Shown one piece after another: positions 9,462-20,468 of a DNA stretch of 64,000 nucleotides (position 1 is its first letter; the number at the start of each line of letters is the position of its first letter). Made by a program: the position numbers and the translations under genes. Under the pieces are notes generated by a model that was given only the letters and a program-made list of their open reading frames with translations, made no database searches and had not been told where the DNA came from. Source of the DNA: Adiantum capillus-veneris (Eukaryota > Streptophyta > Polypodiopsida > Polypodiales > Pteridaceae); assembly GCA_014529385.2 (NCBI GenBank), contig CM043953.1:75399372-75463371 (forward strand), written 5' to 3'.

Positions 9462-11078
9462 TGTAATGGAATTTGCCTTAATATGTGAGAGTAGCGTAAT
9501 TTAATGAGAGTACTTTCAAAAAATGATTTTGTGAGCATAGCGGGTTGACATAATTGAAGATAGCAACATAATCATAGCAATTAGTTAACTTGGCATAGAC
9601 AATACTTTTGCAAGAGAGAGAGTTTAGAGAACATGACAACAGTTGAGGACCGGATTTATGTGGAGCTGGTCCCCCCTCCAATAGGCATTTGTATTATGAT
9701 TTCTCCCATTAAGAGAGACTTGTTACAATACATTCTTTGTGTTCCTTGTGACCTAGGTGATGCAATGAAGATGGAAAGCTTCATGCATCACAATCATAGC
9801 ATAACATGAACTTGAAGAAAGCTTTAACTATCCCAAGCCTCAGTCCCAAGACCTCAAACACCTTCGAAGGTGGAGAGAGCTAGCAGGGAATGAGGGTAGG
9901 GAAGAGGAAGAAGAAAAATTTCGTAGGAGAAAGAATTAGTTCCTCACTTATCATACTCTTGTTGCTAGCATACATAATAGCATAGTAATGAAGAAGAAGG
10001 AGATGGCAAGCTTAAGCATTAAAGCATGGCTCTTGGTTGGATTTGCACTCCATAGCCAAGAGTGTTGGTGTAGGCTCTCAACCTCTACTTGCTTGGAGAA
10101 GGAGAGGGAGCTCTTGCACTTTGCATAGTACGCAATGAGAGTGCTTGTGAGTGTGTGTGGGTGAGTATACCCCTCAAGCAAGCCCCTAGCTAGCTTGGGT
10201 CGACCCCCCCTTGTAGCTCATGCTTGAAGCTCATTGGACCCTCCCAGGCCTAGCCAATCACAAGCAAGAGCCATTACAAGCAACATGGGTAGCCTTGGGA
10301 CAAGTGTCCCCCTTTCCCCTTTGAGAGAGAGGACTTGATAAATGCAAAATCAATTAGATAATTCAAGTAATTTATCATTGGACCCCTTTGAAGCCTAGCC
10401 AATAGGCTTCAAGCAACACATGAAGGTAACATGGGTAGGGACCTGACGTGTGTCCTTGCTGCCTCTTCAAGTTGGGGCTTCCCTTGTGTGTGTGAGTGGG
10501 TGTTCTCTCTCTAGCCCCTAGGAAAAGGGATCGCCCCCCCTCTTGTAGGAATGCTTTTGACTTTAGGTGATCAAGCACCTTACTCACCAAGCATGACAAA
10601 GCACTTGAACTAGGGAGTGTTCCCACAAGCATCTCAGGCAAGCTTCTCAAGGCACCTCAAGTACCTTAATCATGCAGCAAGTCAAGCACCTCAAGCATGG
10701 AGCCAGTCAAGCACCTCAAGCATCTTAATCAAGCACCTCAAGCACGACAAGCACCTCAAGCAGGACAAGCACCTCGAGCTTGGGCCGGGTTCCCACCTCA
10801 AGCTCAGCCCTAGCTTACCTAAGGTCAAAGGACTTTTACACACATTTATTGGAGGTCTTCAATGAATCTAACCCTAAGGTCTTATGCTCCATTGGTTAGC
10901 CTTGCTCTTTGATAGACCATCTCCCTTTTGGGCCCCTTTACCATTGGCCCCGTGTTGAGATAGATCTATAAGCACATATCTATATCTTAACACTTGTTCC
11001 TGTTTATTCTCCCACATTAAGTGATCAATTTAATATGAGAAAATCATTTGGGTTGGTTAGATATTAGATTTTATGACA
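9462..11078 (-). repeat. 5' LTR of gypsy-1
   Basis: 1617-bp partner of 2285-3901 with the same TG..CA ends. By established LTR biology it carries the promoter (U3) on the minus strand. TATA-like AT-rich text (TATATCTTAACAC on the plus strand, about 10980-10995) lies near the U3 start, but I cannot assign the initiation site. Confidence 0.96.
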
Positions 11079-11083
11079 TTAGT
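11079..11083. repeat. Target-site duplication TTAGT (right)
   Basis: Exact repeat of 2280-2284 directly after the right LTR of gypsy-1. Confidence 0.95.
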
Positions 11084-11153
11084 AGTCAGGGCATGCTGGA
11101 GAAATGTGTCATGATTTCCTTGATTTAAAACTTCCAAATGTGCCCCCCTTCAT

Positions 11154-11155
<2 letters not shown>

Positions 11156-11230
<75 letters not shown>
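11156..11230. repeat. (AG)n microsatellite
   Basis: About 37 uninterrupted AG dinucleotides. On the minus strand it lies directly downstream of the basic exon at 11241-11531, where CAG/GTACTC could act as a splice donor, so it may sit at the start of an intron. Confidence 0.97.
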
Positions 11231-11233
<3 letters not shown>

Positions 11234-11240
11234 CTGAGTC

Positions 11241-11531
11241 CTACTCCCCCTTCCCTGCATGCATGTACTTTGACATTGGGGATCCTTGGGAATTAGAAGC
11301 CTTCAATCTTTTGCAGGGCGGAGGAGAAGCAACAGAACCTTTGCCCCTCGACTTCCTTCTTGGTGGAATACTATCAAGATTGTTGTCGGAGGTGGATGGG
11401 TCCAGTGGTGAGCTATCCTCCACTTGGACTGACTGCTGGCCTCTGATTGCAGATTTGCTTGCAGCTCGCAATCGCTTTCCTCCCTCTCTTTGATATGTGG
11501 CCCCTGTGTCGTGATTCCCTCCATGCTTCAT
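11241..11531 (-). pseudogene. Basic, NLS-like exon of an unidentified gene
   Basis: A 96-codon minus-strand frame starting at a conventional ATG. It is rich in K, R, S and P, with two basic clusters (PPRRKSRGK and CKRLKAS) that resemble a bipartite nuclear localisation signal. No catalytic domain is seen. It lies on the same strand as the exon-like pieces at 437-2001 and, if the 8.8-kb gypsy-1 insertion is ignored, only a few hundred bases upstream of them. It may be the first exon of that split gene, which is inference. It could also be an isolated spurious ORF. Confidence 0.35.
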
Positions 11532-11999
11532 GACTACACCACAACCTCAACATAATGACTGAGCTTAATTGTTTGAGATTTTAAAAATATTACAATTCAT
11601 TTTTTTGAAGTCTAAGAATACACTTTGTATAGTTTATGATGATGTTCCACACACTTGAAAAAACATGATTGTCCTATCCATGTGTTATGCTTACAAGATG
11701 TGCTTGTTGGTGTATGTTAACTAGTACAAAAAGCGCAACAAGTTAACATGCTTTCACCCATAGAAGGGTGTTGAATAAATGTTCTTGAAAAAAAATTACA
11801 GATTGAATAGGAAAAGGGTCCCTTTTATTGGTGACAAATTCATAGCTAAGGAATTTAAAAAATAGTGCTTGAACACACGATATATAGGTTTTTCATATAG
11901 TGACCCCCCCCAAGGTTGCTTTAAGCGCTGGTGTGTTTTCTTTTGAGAGAAATGGAAGGCTATGTCCTGTACATGGGATTCCATGAGATAGTACTCATA
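11532..11999. other. Unannotated AT-rich spacer
   Basis: No supported gene. A short minus-strand frame at 11796-11984 has no recognisable feature. The gypsy pol remnant may begin a little before 12000. Confidence 0.3.
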
Positions 12000-12633
12000 T
12001 TCTTATGGGCTAATGCAAGGCCACAATATTCCATCGGAGCCTAGATGGTACAAACGTTCACCTACTAGCTGAAACTTGAAATCTTTTAGCTTTCTTGATT
12101 GTTTGTCGCTTGTGGGTTTGTGTAGTCTTATCAAACTTACCACCATAAGTCAAAAGATTAACTACCTCTTGAGACCACTATGGAACCATCTCGATGGAGA
12201 ACAAGTAAGTGTTGGGTATATCATCATCTACTCCTTCAGTTGCTTTGCGATTGGGTAGTCTAGAGAGATGATATGTTGTAAGATGTGATTTTTCCTTTTT
12301 TACCACAATCGTAAGATCAAACACAAGCAATATGATAAACTAACAAACAATTCTTCCTACATTGCAATGTTTGTTTACTATATACAAGAGGGCTTGGTGA
12401 TCTGTGAAGAAGACAAATTTGTTAGCCAAGAGATAAAGTTTCTTTACGGCATATACCATTTGTAACCCTTCTCGTTCTGTGGTTGTGTAATTCTTTTATG
12501 CACTGTTCAGTTGTTGACTAGCACAGTAGATTAGAAATCCCTTGTTCCTTCTCTTGATTGAGTTTAGATACATTCTATAGCAAATTCCGAGGCATCAATG
12601 TGAACATGGAATATTTTATCCCAATCCGATGCT
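12000..12633 (-). pseudogene. Ty3/gypsy RNase H to pre-integrase fragment (element E lineage)
   Basis: Read on the minus strand with several frame changes, this segment parallels element E at about 54616-55180. It contains the RNase H start (DKIFHVHIDAS), the Thr-rich tract before the Glu region, the 'FVFF.DHQALLY' block, and the acidic 'EGVDDDIP.TY' linker followed by '.SQEVVN'. Multiple stops show it is dead. It is fused at about 12633 to copia sequence, so it probably entered by recombination or as a retro-copied chimera. Confidence 0.75.
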
Positions 12634-13980
12634 TCCACTTCTTTCAAACCTTGCAAAAGCTTCTTTGTTTGAAGGATTTGTTTTTCTTTGGCACTCATAT
12701 GCCCAAGCCGGTAGTTCCACACCACACTGTTGACTTCTGTAGTTGTTGCACAAGCTGAAGATTGCGAGCTAACAGTACACAAGTAAAGTGTACCAACATT
12801 TTCTTCTTTGGCAACCACCAAAGATCCCTTTGAAATCTTCCATCGTTTGTTTCCAAATGCAATGTTGTGACCTTCATCGTACAATTGTCCTGTAGAGATC
12901 AATTTTTTGCAAAGAGAAGGAACATTTCTAACATCTTTAAGCTTCCATTCATTTCCGTTAGCAGTTTTGACACAAATTGTACCTTTGCTGACAATTTCAC
13001 AAGCTTCATCATCTCCCAAGTATACATACCCAAAATTACCTTTGGTGTAATCTTGAAAATGTTGCTTGTGTGGTGTCACATGGAATGAAGCCTCGGAATT
13101 TACTATCCAGGAATTAGAAACATTGTCTAATGAGAGAATTAGAGCATCTTGCTCAACTTTACCTGCCACATTGGCCTCTGATGTTGGCTTGTTTTCCTGA
13201 GACTCCGATTTCTTCTTCTTCTTGGACCATCAATCCTTCTTGATGTGGCCCTTCTTGCTGCAGTTCCAACATTCAAGAGCTGACTTTGTGCGTGACTTGC
13301 TCCGCCTTGAGCGATCATGACCCTTTTGGTTTTTGAACCTCTCCTTAGACCTTCCTCTTGTTTCCACTGATAGTGCAACACTTGATGATTCTCATGTGCT
13401 TCTCCTTTGCGTTTCCTCGCTTAGGAGAACATCCACAACATCATCAAACTTAAGAGTATTTGTGCCAGAGATAGAATTACTTACAGCCATCACACGGCTA
13501 TCCCAACTATCCGGTAGAGATGATAGTATAAGGAGAGCTCGCACTTCGTCATCAAAATTTATTTGAACTGATCGAAGTTAACTTATGTTGGTTGAACAAG
13601 CGCTTCATGAGAAATACCTTATTGGATGCCGATGGTTTCTTGTAGAAGTCGTCAAGTGATTTCATCAAGTCCTCCGTGGTCTTCATCTCCAAAATGTTGA
13701 AGACCACCATTTATGCCAGCCTTAATTGGATTGTTCCTAGTGCCTTTCGATCAAGGACAATCCGTGCTTCATCTGCCATCATTGCGGGCTCCTTTGCAAG
13801 ATCGCCTAGTGCCAAATAAAGGTCCTTCTAGTAGAGATAGTCTTCAATCTGCATCTTCCAATGTTGGTAGTTTTTACCATTGAACTTCTCAATCTTGAGC
13901 TTCCCTTCCTCCGCCAATACCCCCACTCAATTGAAGGAGTCCTTTCCTTGAGATAATTTAGCTACGAGAAAACCTTGGTC
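12634..13980 (-). pseudogene. Ty1/copia 5' half: gag, zinc knuckle, protease, GAG-pre-integrase
   Basis: The minus strand gives a copia-type gag from about 13930 down (..KFNGKNYQHWKMQIEDYL..). A zinc knuckle (CWNCSKKGHIKKD) follows, whose last Cys codon is a TGA. A protease remnant (SWIVNSEASFHVT, canonically D-S-G-A-x-x-H, so the catalytic Asp is Asn) and the GAG-pre-integrase domain (..WNYRLGHMSAKEKQIL..) complete it. The frame stops being copia-like at '..LLQGLKEVE', where gypsy RNase H sequence takes over in the same reading frame (12564-13169 is one open frame across the junction). Many stops and frameshifts; not functional. Confidence 0.8.
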
Positions 13981-13990
13981 TGTTACCAGT
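13979..13990 (-). promoter_or_regulatory. Primer-binding-site remnant of the copia fragment
   Basis: On the minus strand the LTR end CCTAACA is followed by ACTGGTAACAG. This resembles the initiator-Met PBS (TGGTATCAGAGC) with a few mismatches and is at the correct distance. Confidence 0.55.
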
Positions 13991-14074
13991 TGTTAGGAAA
14001 TATGACGTAGCTAAATAGATATTTGAGTAGCTTACTTAATGGAGAGAGAAATTTTCACACACAAGAGATTATAG

Positions 14075-14128
<54 letters not shown>

Positions 14129-14581
14129 ACACATGATATACGTGGTTTACCCAATGTGGGCTACATCCACAAGAAAGCAAGCATTTAATGGTTTTAGTAC
14201 TTCAAACAAGAAGTAGGTTACAAAGGAATTATACCCTTAATAGAGCTCCCGCCTTGCTTCACTCTCACCACCTCACTCCCACCTTGTTGCATCAATTTCA
14301 CACTCTAAAATGTGTGTAGAAATGGCCTCCTTTTATAGGCCAAAAGGGTTGCCCTCTCTCATTAGAGGCAACGGTGTGTAGCCGCCCTTGTGTAGACAAG
14401 TCCAAATCAGACCCTCCAATCCACCCATGTGTGGCCACCCTTGAGAAGACAATTCCGCTTTTGAATTCGTCCACCGGCCATTGAATTCGGCCATTGGCCA
14501 CCAACCATTGACTTCTGACCACCGGCCACCGGCCAACCGACCACTTTCTGGCCACCAGTTATCAGCCATAATATTTCAACA
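13991..14581 (-). repeat. 5' LTR of the broken copia element
   Basis: A 591-bp segment that on the minus strand starts TGTTGAAATATTATG and ends CATATTTCCTAACA. The inverted ends are TGTT..AACA, and a PBS-like site abuts its inner end. It contains an (AG)n tract and a GC-rich stretch of GGCCACCGGCC-type repeats (about 14475-14550). No partner 3' LTR is seen, consistent with the element being truncated at 12633. Confidence 0.7.
14077..14127. repeat. (AG)n microsatellite
   Basis: About 25 AG repeats inside the copia LTR. Confidence 0.95.
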
Positions 14582-14627
14582 AAAAGGAATATTCCAACGT
14601 GGCCGTGAAATTTTGGTTTTTGGTGAA

Positions 14628-15190
14628 TGATTTTGGTTTCGGGCGAGTGATTTTTCTTCACACACCATGGCTTCTCCTCATAATGGGGGACTTGCGAATG
14701 TGCATTTTTAATTTAAAAATTACAAGGGGTAAATCAGGCTCCATACTTAACACAAACATCTCACACACTCCTCTCTTGGCTCTCTATAGCCTGCTCCCCA
14801 AAAATCCTAGGCCAAAAATCCTTTGTGGCAAAAGCATACATCAAACTCCCTCTGCTTGGGCTTGACTGGCACACACTTCTATCCAAAATCCCCTCTTTGG
14901 TTCTCTATAGCCTGCTCCCCAAAAATGATTTTGGTTTCGAGTGATTTTTCTTCACACACCATGGCTTCTCCTCATAATGGGGGACTTGCGAATGTGCATT
15001 TTTAATTTAAAAATTACAAGGGGTAAATCAGGCTCCATACTTAACACAAACATCTCACACACTCCTCTCTTGGCTCTCTATAGCCTGCTCCCCAAAAATC
15101 CTAGGCCAAAAATCCTTTGTGGCAAAAGCATACATCAAACTCCCTCTGCTTGGGCTTGACTGGCACACACTTCTATCCAAAATCCCCTCT
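14628..15190. repeat. Tandem duplication, about 295-bp period
   Basis: Two nearly identical copies: 14628 to about 14920, and about 14925 to 15190. Each runs from ATGATTTTGGTTTCG through the 'TCTTCACACACCATGGC' block to 'CACACTTCTATCCAAAATCC'. The second copy merges into the left repeat of the gag-only element. The open frames within (for example 14599-14865 and 14941-15159) are duplicates of each other without domain signal. Confidence 0.85.
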
Positions 15191-15675
15191 TTGCAGACAC
15201 AAACTCACACGGCTCAAGACCTCTAGCCAAAAAGCATTAAAAATGATTCAAAAATGGTCTTTACAGGAGGCCTCTACTCATTTTGGGCATTTTTCCTCTA
15301 TTTGGACCACATGATATTTCAATTTAGCAAGCTTTGGAAGGTGGCTACTCTCTCTCCTTCAACTGCTCTGTCCTTGCTTGACTTGAGGGGGGGTGCACTA
15401 GCAACGTCATTAGTGTCCCTAGCACTTTCAATTTTCTTTTTTAATTGATTTTTCATCTCATTTTACCTCCTTTTTTCCACCTTGTATTGTCCACTTGACC
15501 GCCTTAATTAGGAGCTCTTTGACCCCCCCTTGATGCCTCTTTTGTCCGTCCATTGGTTTTGGAGCTCTCCCCTTGGTTGATTTGCCCTGGACCCTTTGAC
15601 CACCACCACCCTTTGGGGCTTGCTCTCATACCTAATTCCCTCCCCGAGCACTAGCGATATCGTTAGAGGGTGGGT

Positions 15676-15706
<31 letters not shown>

Positions 15707-16050
15707 GGGGGGGGGTCCTCCTTCTCAAAAGTTTAGCCCTTTGAGGGTATGGGTGTAGGCCCTACTAGCTACCGCATCAACAGCTGACCCATTGCATGGT
15801 CACCATTGACAACAATTGTAGAACTGCCCGCCACTAGCACCACCACCAAAAATCACCAAGTATCCGGTTGTGCCACTATGAGCAGTGCCCGCGTCAAGAC
15901 AACATAGTTGGGACCTTGGAGTCTCTCCCTCATCACTTAACACCAAGAAGACCATACGGCATTGGTCTTATACCATAGTGTCTCAACGTTTGTCCTTGCA
16001 TGTGGGACTTGAGTCTGGCCACGTGGCGTCCTCCCATTAACTAGCCTACA
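15050..16050 (-). repeat. Left (3') LTR-like repeat of the gag-only element
   Basis: Aligned by eye with 19490-20468. Shared blocks are 'GGCTCTCTAYAG', 'ACTTGAGGGGGGGTGCACTAG', 'GTTTAGCCCTTTGAGG' and 'CTCCCATTAACTAGC'. It includes a (GT)n-(G)26 run at 15673-15715. The left boundary is approximate. Confidence 0.65.
15673..15715. repeat. (GT)n followed by a 26-bp G homopolymer
   Basis: The G run at about 15690-15715 has a counterpart (19 G) at 20103-20121 in the other LTR-like repeat. The conserved position suggests it was present in the ancestral LTR. Confidence 0.9.
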
Positions 16051-16053
16051 ACC

Positions 16054-16084
<31 letters not shown>

Positions 16085-16088
16085 AAAA
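16051..16088 (-). other. Homopolymer C then A tract (candidate polypurine tract)
   Basis: On the minus strand this is a T-run followed by a G-run directly before the LTR start TGTAGGC. The position fits a degenerate or expanded polypurine tract of the gag-only element. Confidence 0.4.
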
Positions 16089-18550
16089 CCTCCTCAGAAG
16101 TTCCAAAAGAGTTGCTAATTTTTCCCCTCCACTTCAAAACTTTGCCAATGTCTTCTCTAAAGCTCGATGGTTGAGCCACCAAGCACCATTAGAAGACGCC
16201 AATGTGAGCTCGAAAATCCACAATTCTCATCGCATTTCAACCCCACCAAGCCTGCCAATGGAGGCCACAAAAATCATGAAAATCATCTTCAACCATCCCT
16301 CGGCAGCAGTCCCCAAGTTCAACAGGATAAAACTTGACGCTCAAGACTCATAATGGAGGGCTATCACTTCCTGCCAACTTCACATGATGTGTACTTCCTT
16401 CTTGAACTTTAGCAAGTTTCAAAAAACACTAGATGGCGCTCCTTTCAATGAAGTCAACCCGGTCCATAACTGGCCCATGACAAATATTCAATTGACCATA
16501 ACTTGCTCTCTAGAGCTCCGATTGATGATCGGGAAAGACTAGAGTGATGCACAACTTGAGCTTCCACCCTTTCCACTCACATCAAGTCTAGCCAACTGTC
16601 TCTACCTGCCCTGTCTGCTGGGGATTTTCAAAACATTGCATTTTTTAACTAGCACGTATATCACACAGAGAGGAGCCCTCTGGACCGGCTTCTACATCAT
16701 CTTGAAGAACACATTCTAGAGCCCTGATAGAGCACTGTGGTACCTTTACCTATCATCCTAACTGTCCCATTTTGGAGCCTTTCTAACTTAAAAATCTGCA
16801 TCAAGTATATATTTCCACTAGCACTTGATTGCCCACATCCTTTGCACCTGCTTTAACACTTGGTCTTGCACTTGTATACACCCATTTCTTGGCATTGCAC
16901 ACTTCCCAGCTCTAACCAACTTTGGCTGCACCATCATTGCCCAACACCCTTGTTGGACATTCATGTTCAACCACACATAGGATTATTGAACTAAAAATTG
17001 CACCACCAAAGCAACACAATGTACACCCCAAAACACTTACCATATGTAAAAAAACTTTCACCTACTACCCGCTATTCCAACTCAAGTGGGTTTCCCAACC
17101 CCCTACATGACCTGCAATCATCCACCTAGATCAAATACCTAGCGTTGATCACCTTTATCCACCTGCATCAGCTTCCTATAGTGCCACACCAAGGAACATG
17201 GCCAACACACACCCAAAATACCAATAGCATACCCTCACTACTCCAAGCACTCATTGGAAAACTACCCTCTTCCAACCATGCATCAACAAACACACTATCA
17301 CTTTCATCATCCATACCATCACTCACTGTAGACATACCTGGCCCTCCCTCCCAACCATATAAAGCAAGATCCTCTTCAAGTGGACTTTGCTTCTCCTTGA
17401 CATCCCATTGCATAGCTGCACCTACCAACATATTCTTCAACCATAGTCACCGGCCTCCTTGGAAAGCTCAGACACAACCTAGAAATCCGTATCATTTGTC
17501 ATAGAGTGCACTTGTATCACTAGAAGCTCCTTCTATCTTTGGATCCATTCTCTTCTCTTTACCTGCAGCACACTCAATTCTAACATCATCAATCCCTTCT
17601 TCTTCAATTGGCCCTTCAAGGTCGATCATCACTACTTGCTTGTTAGCTTCAACTACCTACTCTTATGTACCTGATCTACTGCTGCATCATGCTCCACTAA
17701 GGAAGATAGAAACTCATTCTCTATCACATCATCTTGGTCTTCTACCATGGGCAAGGTTGCTCCATCCCTTTTGGCAAGACTTTGCACCATAGAAGCACAT
17801 TCCACTCCCATTTTCACCAGCATGGTTCCACACACCATCTCTATCTACATACCATCACCTGTAGGCTTAGACTGTTCCATTTGGTCTCCAATCAAGCACC
17901 TTGGCTTACACTTCACCCTGCTCCTCACATGCACCACATCTTTGCTCACATGCAAGAGATCGAACTCTTCATACCTTGATTGAGACAACTCGGTCTTCCA
18001 ACTCGTATCAACATCCATAGAGCTGCTTTCACTTGTCTCAATCTCCTCTTTTGTCTCAAGATCTGAATCTCCTCAAGAGTCACCACTTTGATCTTGTCTA
18101 CAAACCGCATCCTTTCACCTCTAGCACTCTCCAATGGAGCTTGAACAGCCATACTTTGACCTAGCAGCACATCCTTTGTCTGATTTGGAACCACCTGCAC
18201 ATTCTCTACAACTAGAGCCACCCTAAGTCGCATCCTTCGCATAGGAACCACCTATCTTTTTACAACCATAGAACCCTTAGTTCTTCTGGCACATGTACCT
18301 CTCTTTGCCTCATCCCCGCCTCATCTTCAACTTTACTTGCACCGCTTCACACCGCTTTGGCATCACTGCATTTGTTGGCAAACCCTGCCTAGCTTTGCAC
18401 ATCTTCAGAATCTTCTTGGTCTTCCCTTTTGCACCACTGCATCTTCATATGACATTGGGCCATCTATCTCGACCTTGTCTATCACTTCCTCATTCAGGCT
18501 CTCTAAAAACTTGCTCAATTAAAGAAAATCAAGGTTATGTGAACTTGCAT
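16089..18550. other. Internal region of the gag-only element, no convincing gene
   Basis: Several short minus-strand frames (17168-17440, 17653-17838, 17946-18251) are acidic or basic low-complexity text without domains. They could be remnants of the region downstream of gag. Nothing else is supported. Confidence 0.35.
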
Positions 18551-18929
18551 TTAACTTGATGAGTATCCCCAAAGGGCTTTAAACTCCCATATGAAGGCTT
18601 GAAAAATCCCCTTCCAAGCTTTTCTTTGATCTGTCCAGCCTCTTCTTTGCTTCATCCAACTGCACATCTGCCACAAATTTTCTTCAAAAAGCCGCCTCCA
18701 AGGCTTTGTAATTCGTCTTTTCTTCTTTGCATAGGCCATTGTACCACTTCCTCGCGTTTCCACGATCCCGGAACAAGAACAAATACACAGTGCCTTCTTC
18801 CTTCAACAAATTGCTCTCTAGCAGAAACCAAACATATTCTTGGAACCAGGTCTTCACAATCTTGACTCGAGAAAAAATGGGAAAACCGGACCACATCATC
18901 TCTTGCAACACCTGCTCTTCAAAGCTCAC
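18551..18929 (-). pseudogene. Gag remnant
   Basis: A minus-strand frame (18684-18929) reads '..VYLFLFRDRGNARKWYNGL..ALEAAF', the A-x2-W(F/Y)..L pattern of the retrotransposon gag capsid domain. It continues in another frame (18551-18763) with '..EENLWQMCSWMKQRRGW..'. At least one frameshift separates them. No zinc knuckle is seen. It is the only retroelement protein trace between the two LTR-like repeats. Confidence 0.5.
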
Positions 18930-19489
18930 ATCTCTTACATCAGCAAAACCGGTGCTTCCACTTCAACTAAGAGCATCAGATGCTCCTCATCAGGGGGAAT
19001 TAGAAGATGCAGAGGGGAATGGGGGAACACACCTAGCACACATAAAAAGGCCTCTCTATAGATCAGGGCATTCACAACACCTCTATCCTCTCAAAAACAT
19101 CTTCAAAAGACACAGTTCACCTAGCAAGCCACCACCTGCACTCACATCAATGCATAAAACCTCTCACCACAGCTACCCACACACATAACTCACAGTTTGT
19201 TTCAAGCCACACAATGCTGCCGCACACAAAACCAATCTCTCACTTCCATTCTGCACACAAAAAAGAGGCCCGAGGGGCACACACATCCACACTGGCACCA
19301 ACACAATAGTAGAAGAAGTAGATAAGGGAGGGCATGGAGAACAATACTCAAGAAACACTATGGAAGCTTCACCATGCTTAAAAACCCCATATACAACTTG
19401 TCTGCACCAAAACAGCACACCCACATGGTCGTCGGGCAAAAAACTCACACTTTGGGCTTTGCAAGCACATACCTCTAAACAAAGAATCC

Positions 19490-20468
19490 CACCAAAAACC
19501 TCGCACAATTCTCTCTTGGCTCTCTACAGTCGGCTCCCCAAAAATCCTAGGCCACAAAGCCTTTGTGGCAAAAGCCTACAAGCAGACGGTTCTGTCCAAA
19601 AGCCCTTCTTTGATACTCAAACTCACATGGCTCAAGGCCTCTAGCCAAAACGCATTAAAAATGATTAAGGAATGGCCTTTATGGAGGCCTCTACTCATTT
19701 TGGGCATCTATCATCTCTCTGGACCACCAGGCACTTCAATTTAGCAATCTTTGGAAGGCGGCTACTCTCCCTTCTTCAAGTGCTCTATCCTTGCTTGACT
19801 TGAGGGGGGGTGCACTAGCGACGTCATTAGTGTCCCCAACACTTTCAATTTTCTTTTTTTATTTATTTTTTATCTCATTTTACCTCCTTTTTCCCACCTT
19901 GGATTTTCCACTTGACCAACCCTTGACCGCCTTGATTAGGAGCTCTTTGACCTCCCTTGAAGCCTCCTTTGTCCGGCCATTGGTTTTGGATCTCTCCCCT
20001 TGGTTGACTTTCCCTTGACCCTTTGACCACCACCTTGAATCCTCTTGCACCCTTCGGGGCTTGCTCTCACACATAATCCCCTCCTTGGGTACTAGCGATA
20101 TCGGGGGGGGGGGGGGGGGGGCGCGGGTCCTCCTTCTCAAAAGTTTAGCCCTTTGAGGGCACGGAATAGGCCCTACAAGCTACCACGTCAGCAACTGACA
20201 CACCGCATGGTCATCGTCGACAACAACCATAGAACCACCTGCCAATGGTGCTACCACCAGAAACCGTCAAGCATCGGGCCGTGCTGCCGCGAGAGTAGCA
20301 CCCAAGTCAAGACGCCATAGCATGGAACTTGGAGAGCTCTCTCTCCCTCATCACTTCACACCAAGAAGGCCCCACGGCACTGGTCTTATACCATAGTGTC
20401 TCAACATTTGTCCCTGCATGTGGGGCTTGAGTCTGGCCATGTGGTGCTCTCCCATTAACTAGCTTCCA
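19490..20468 (-). repeat. Right (5') LTR-like repeat of the gag-only element
   Basis: Partner of about 15050-16050. It ends CTTCCA on the plus strand, where similarity to the left copy stops and gypsy pol sequence of the next element starts. It includes a G-run at 20103-20121. Confidence 0.65.

Larger units (their letters stand above)
2285..11078 (-). mobile_element. Complete Ty3/gypsy chromovirus (gypsy-1)
   Basis: An 8794-bp LTR retrotransposon read on the minus strand. It has two 1617-bp LTRs beginning TGTCATAAAATC and ending CCATTACA, 5-bp TSDs (TTAGT), an initiator-Met tRNA primer-binding site and a polypurine tract. Coding order is gag, protease, RT, RNase H, integrase, chromodomain, which is the chromovirus arrangement; the chromodomain is known in that clade to guide integration to chromatin. 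The LTRs differ at about two dozen positions by eye (roughly 1.5%), so the insertion is fairly young. The coding region has at least one nonsense change (5555-5557) and one 1-bp insertion (A-run at 5240-5245), so this copy is not autonomous. A second copy starts at 60355 and a solo LTR is at 56985-58616. Confidence 0.97.
15050..20468 (-). mobile_element. Non-autonomous, gag-only LTR retrotransposon (LARD/TR-GAG-like)
   Basis: Two direct repeats of about 1 kb (about 15050-16050 and 19490-20468) flank about 3.4 kb whose only recognisable coding trace is a decayed gag on the minus strand near 18.55-18.93 kb. No RT, RNase H or integrase is present. On the minus strand the repeats begin TGTAGGCTAG (left copy) and TGGAAGCTAG (right copy). 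A T- and G-rich tract (16051-16088) sits where a polypurine tract is expected. I could not fix the outer 5' ends, a PBS or a TSD. Divergence between the repeats is considerable, so it is old. Mobilisation in trans by a full-length relative is inferred. Confidence 0.6.

Noticed and set aside
15937-16182. Gly-rich 81-codon frame
   Set aside because: It spans the G/C homopolymer at 16051-16088 and is a compositional artefact.
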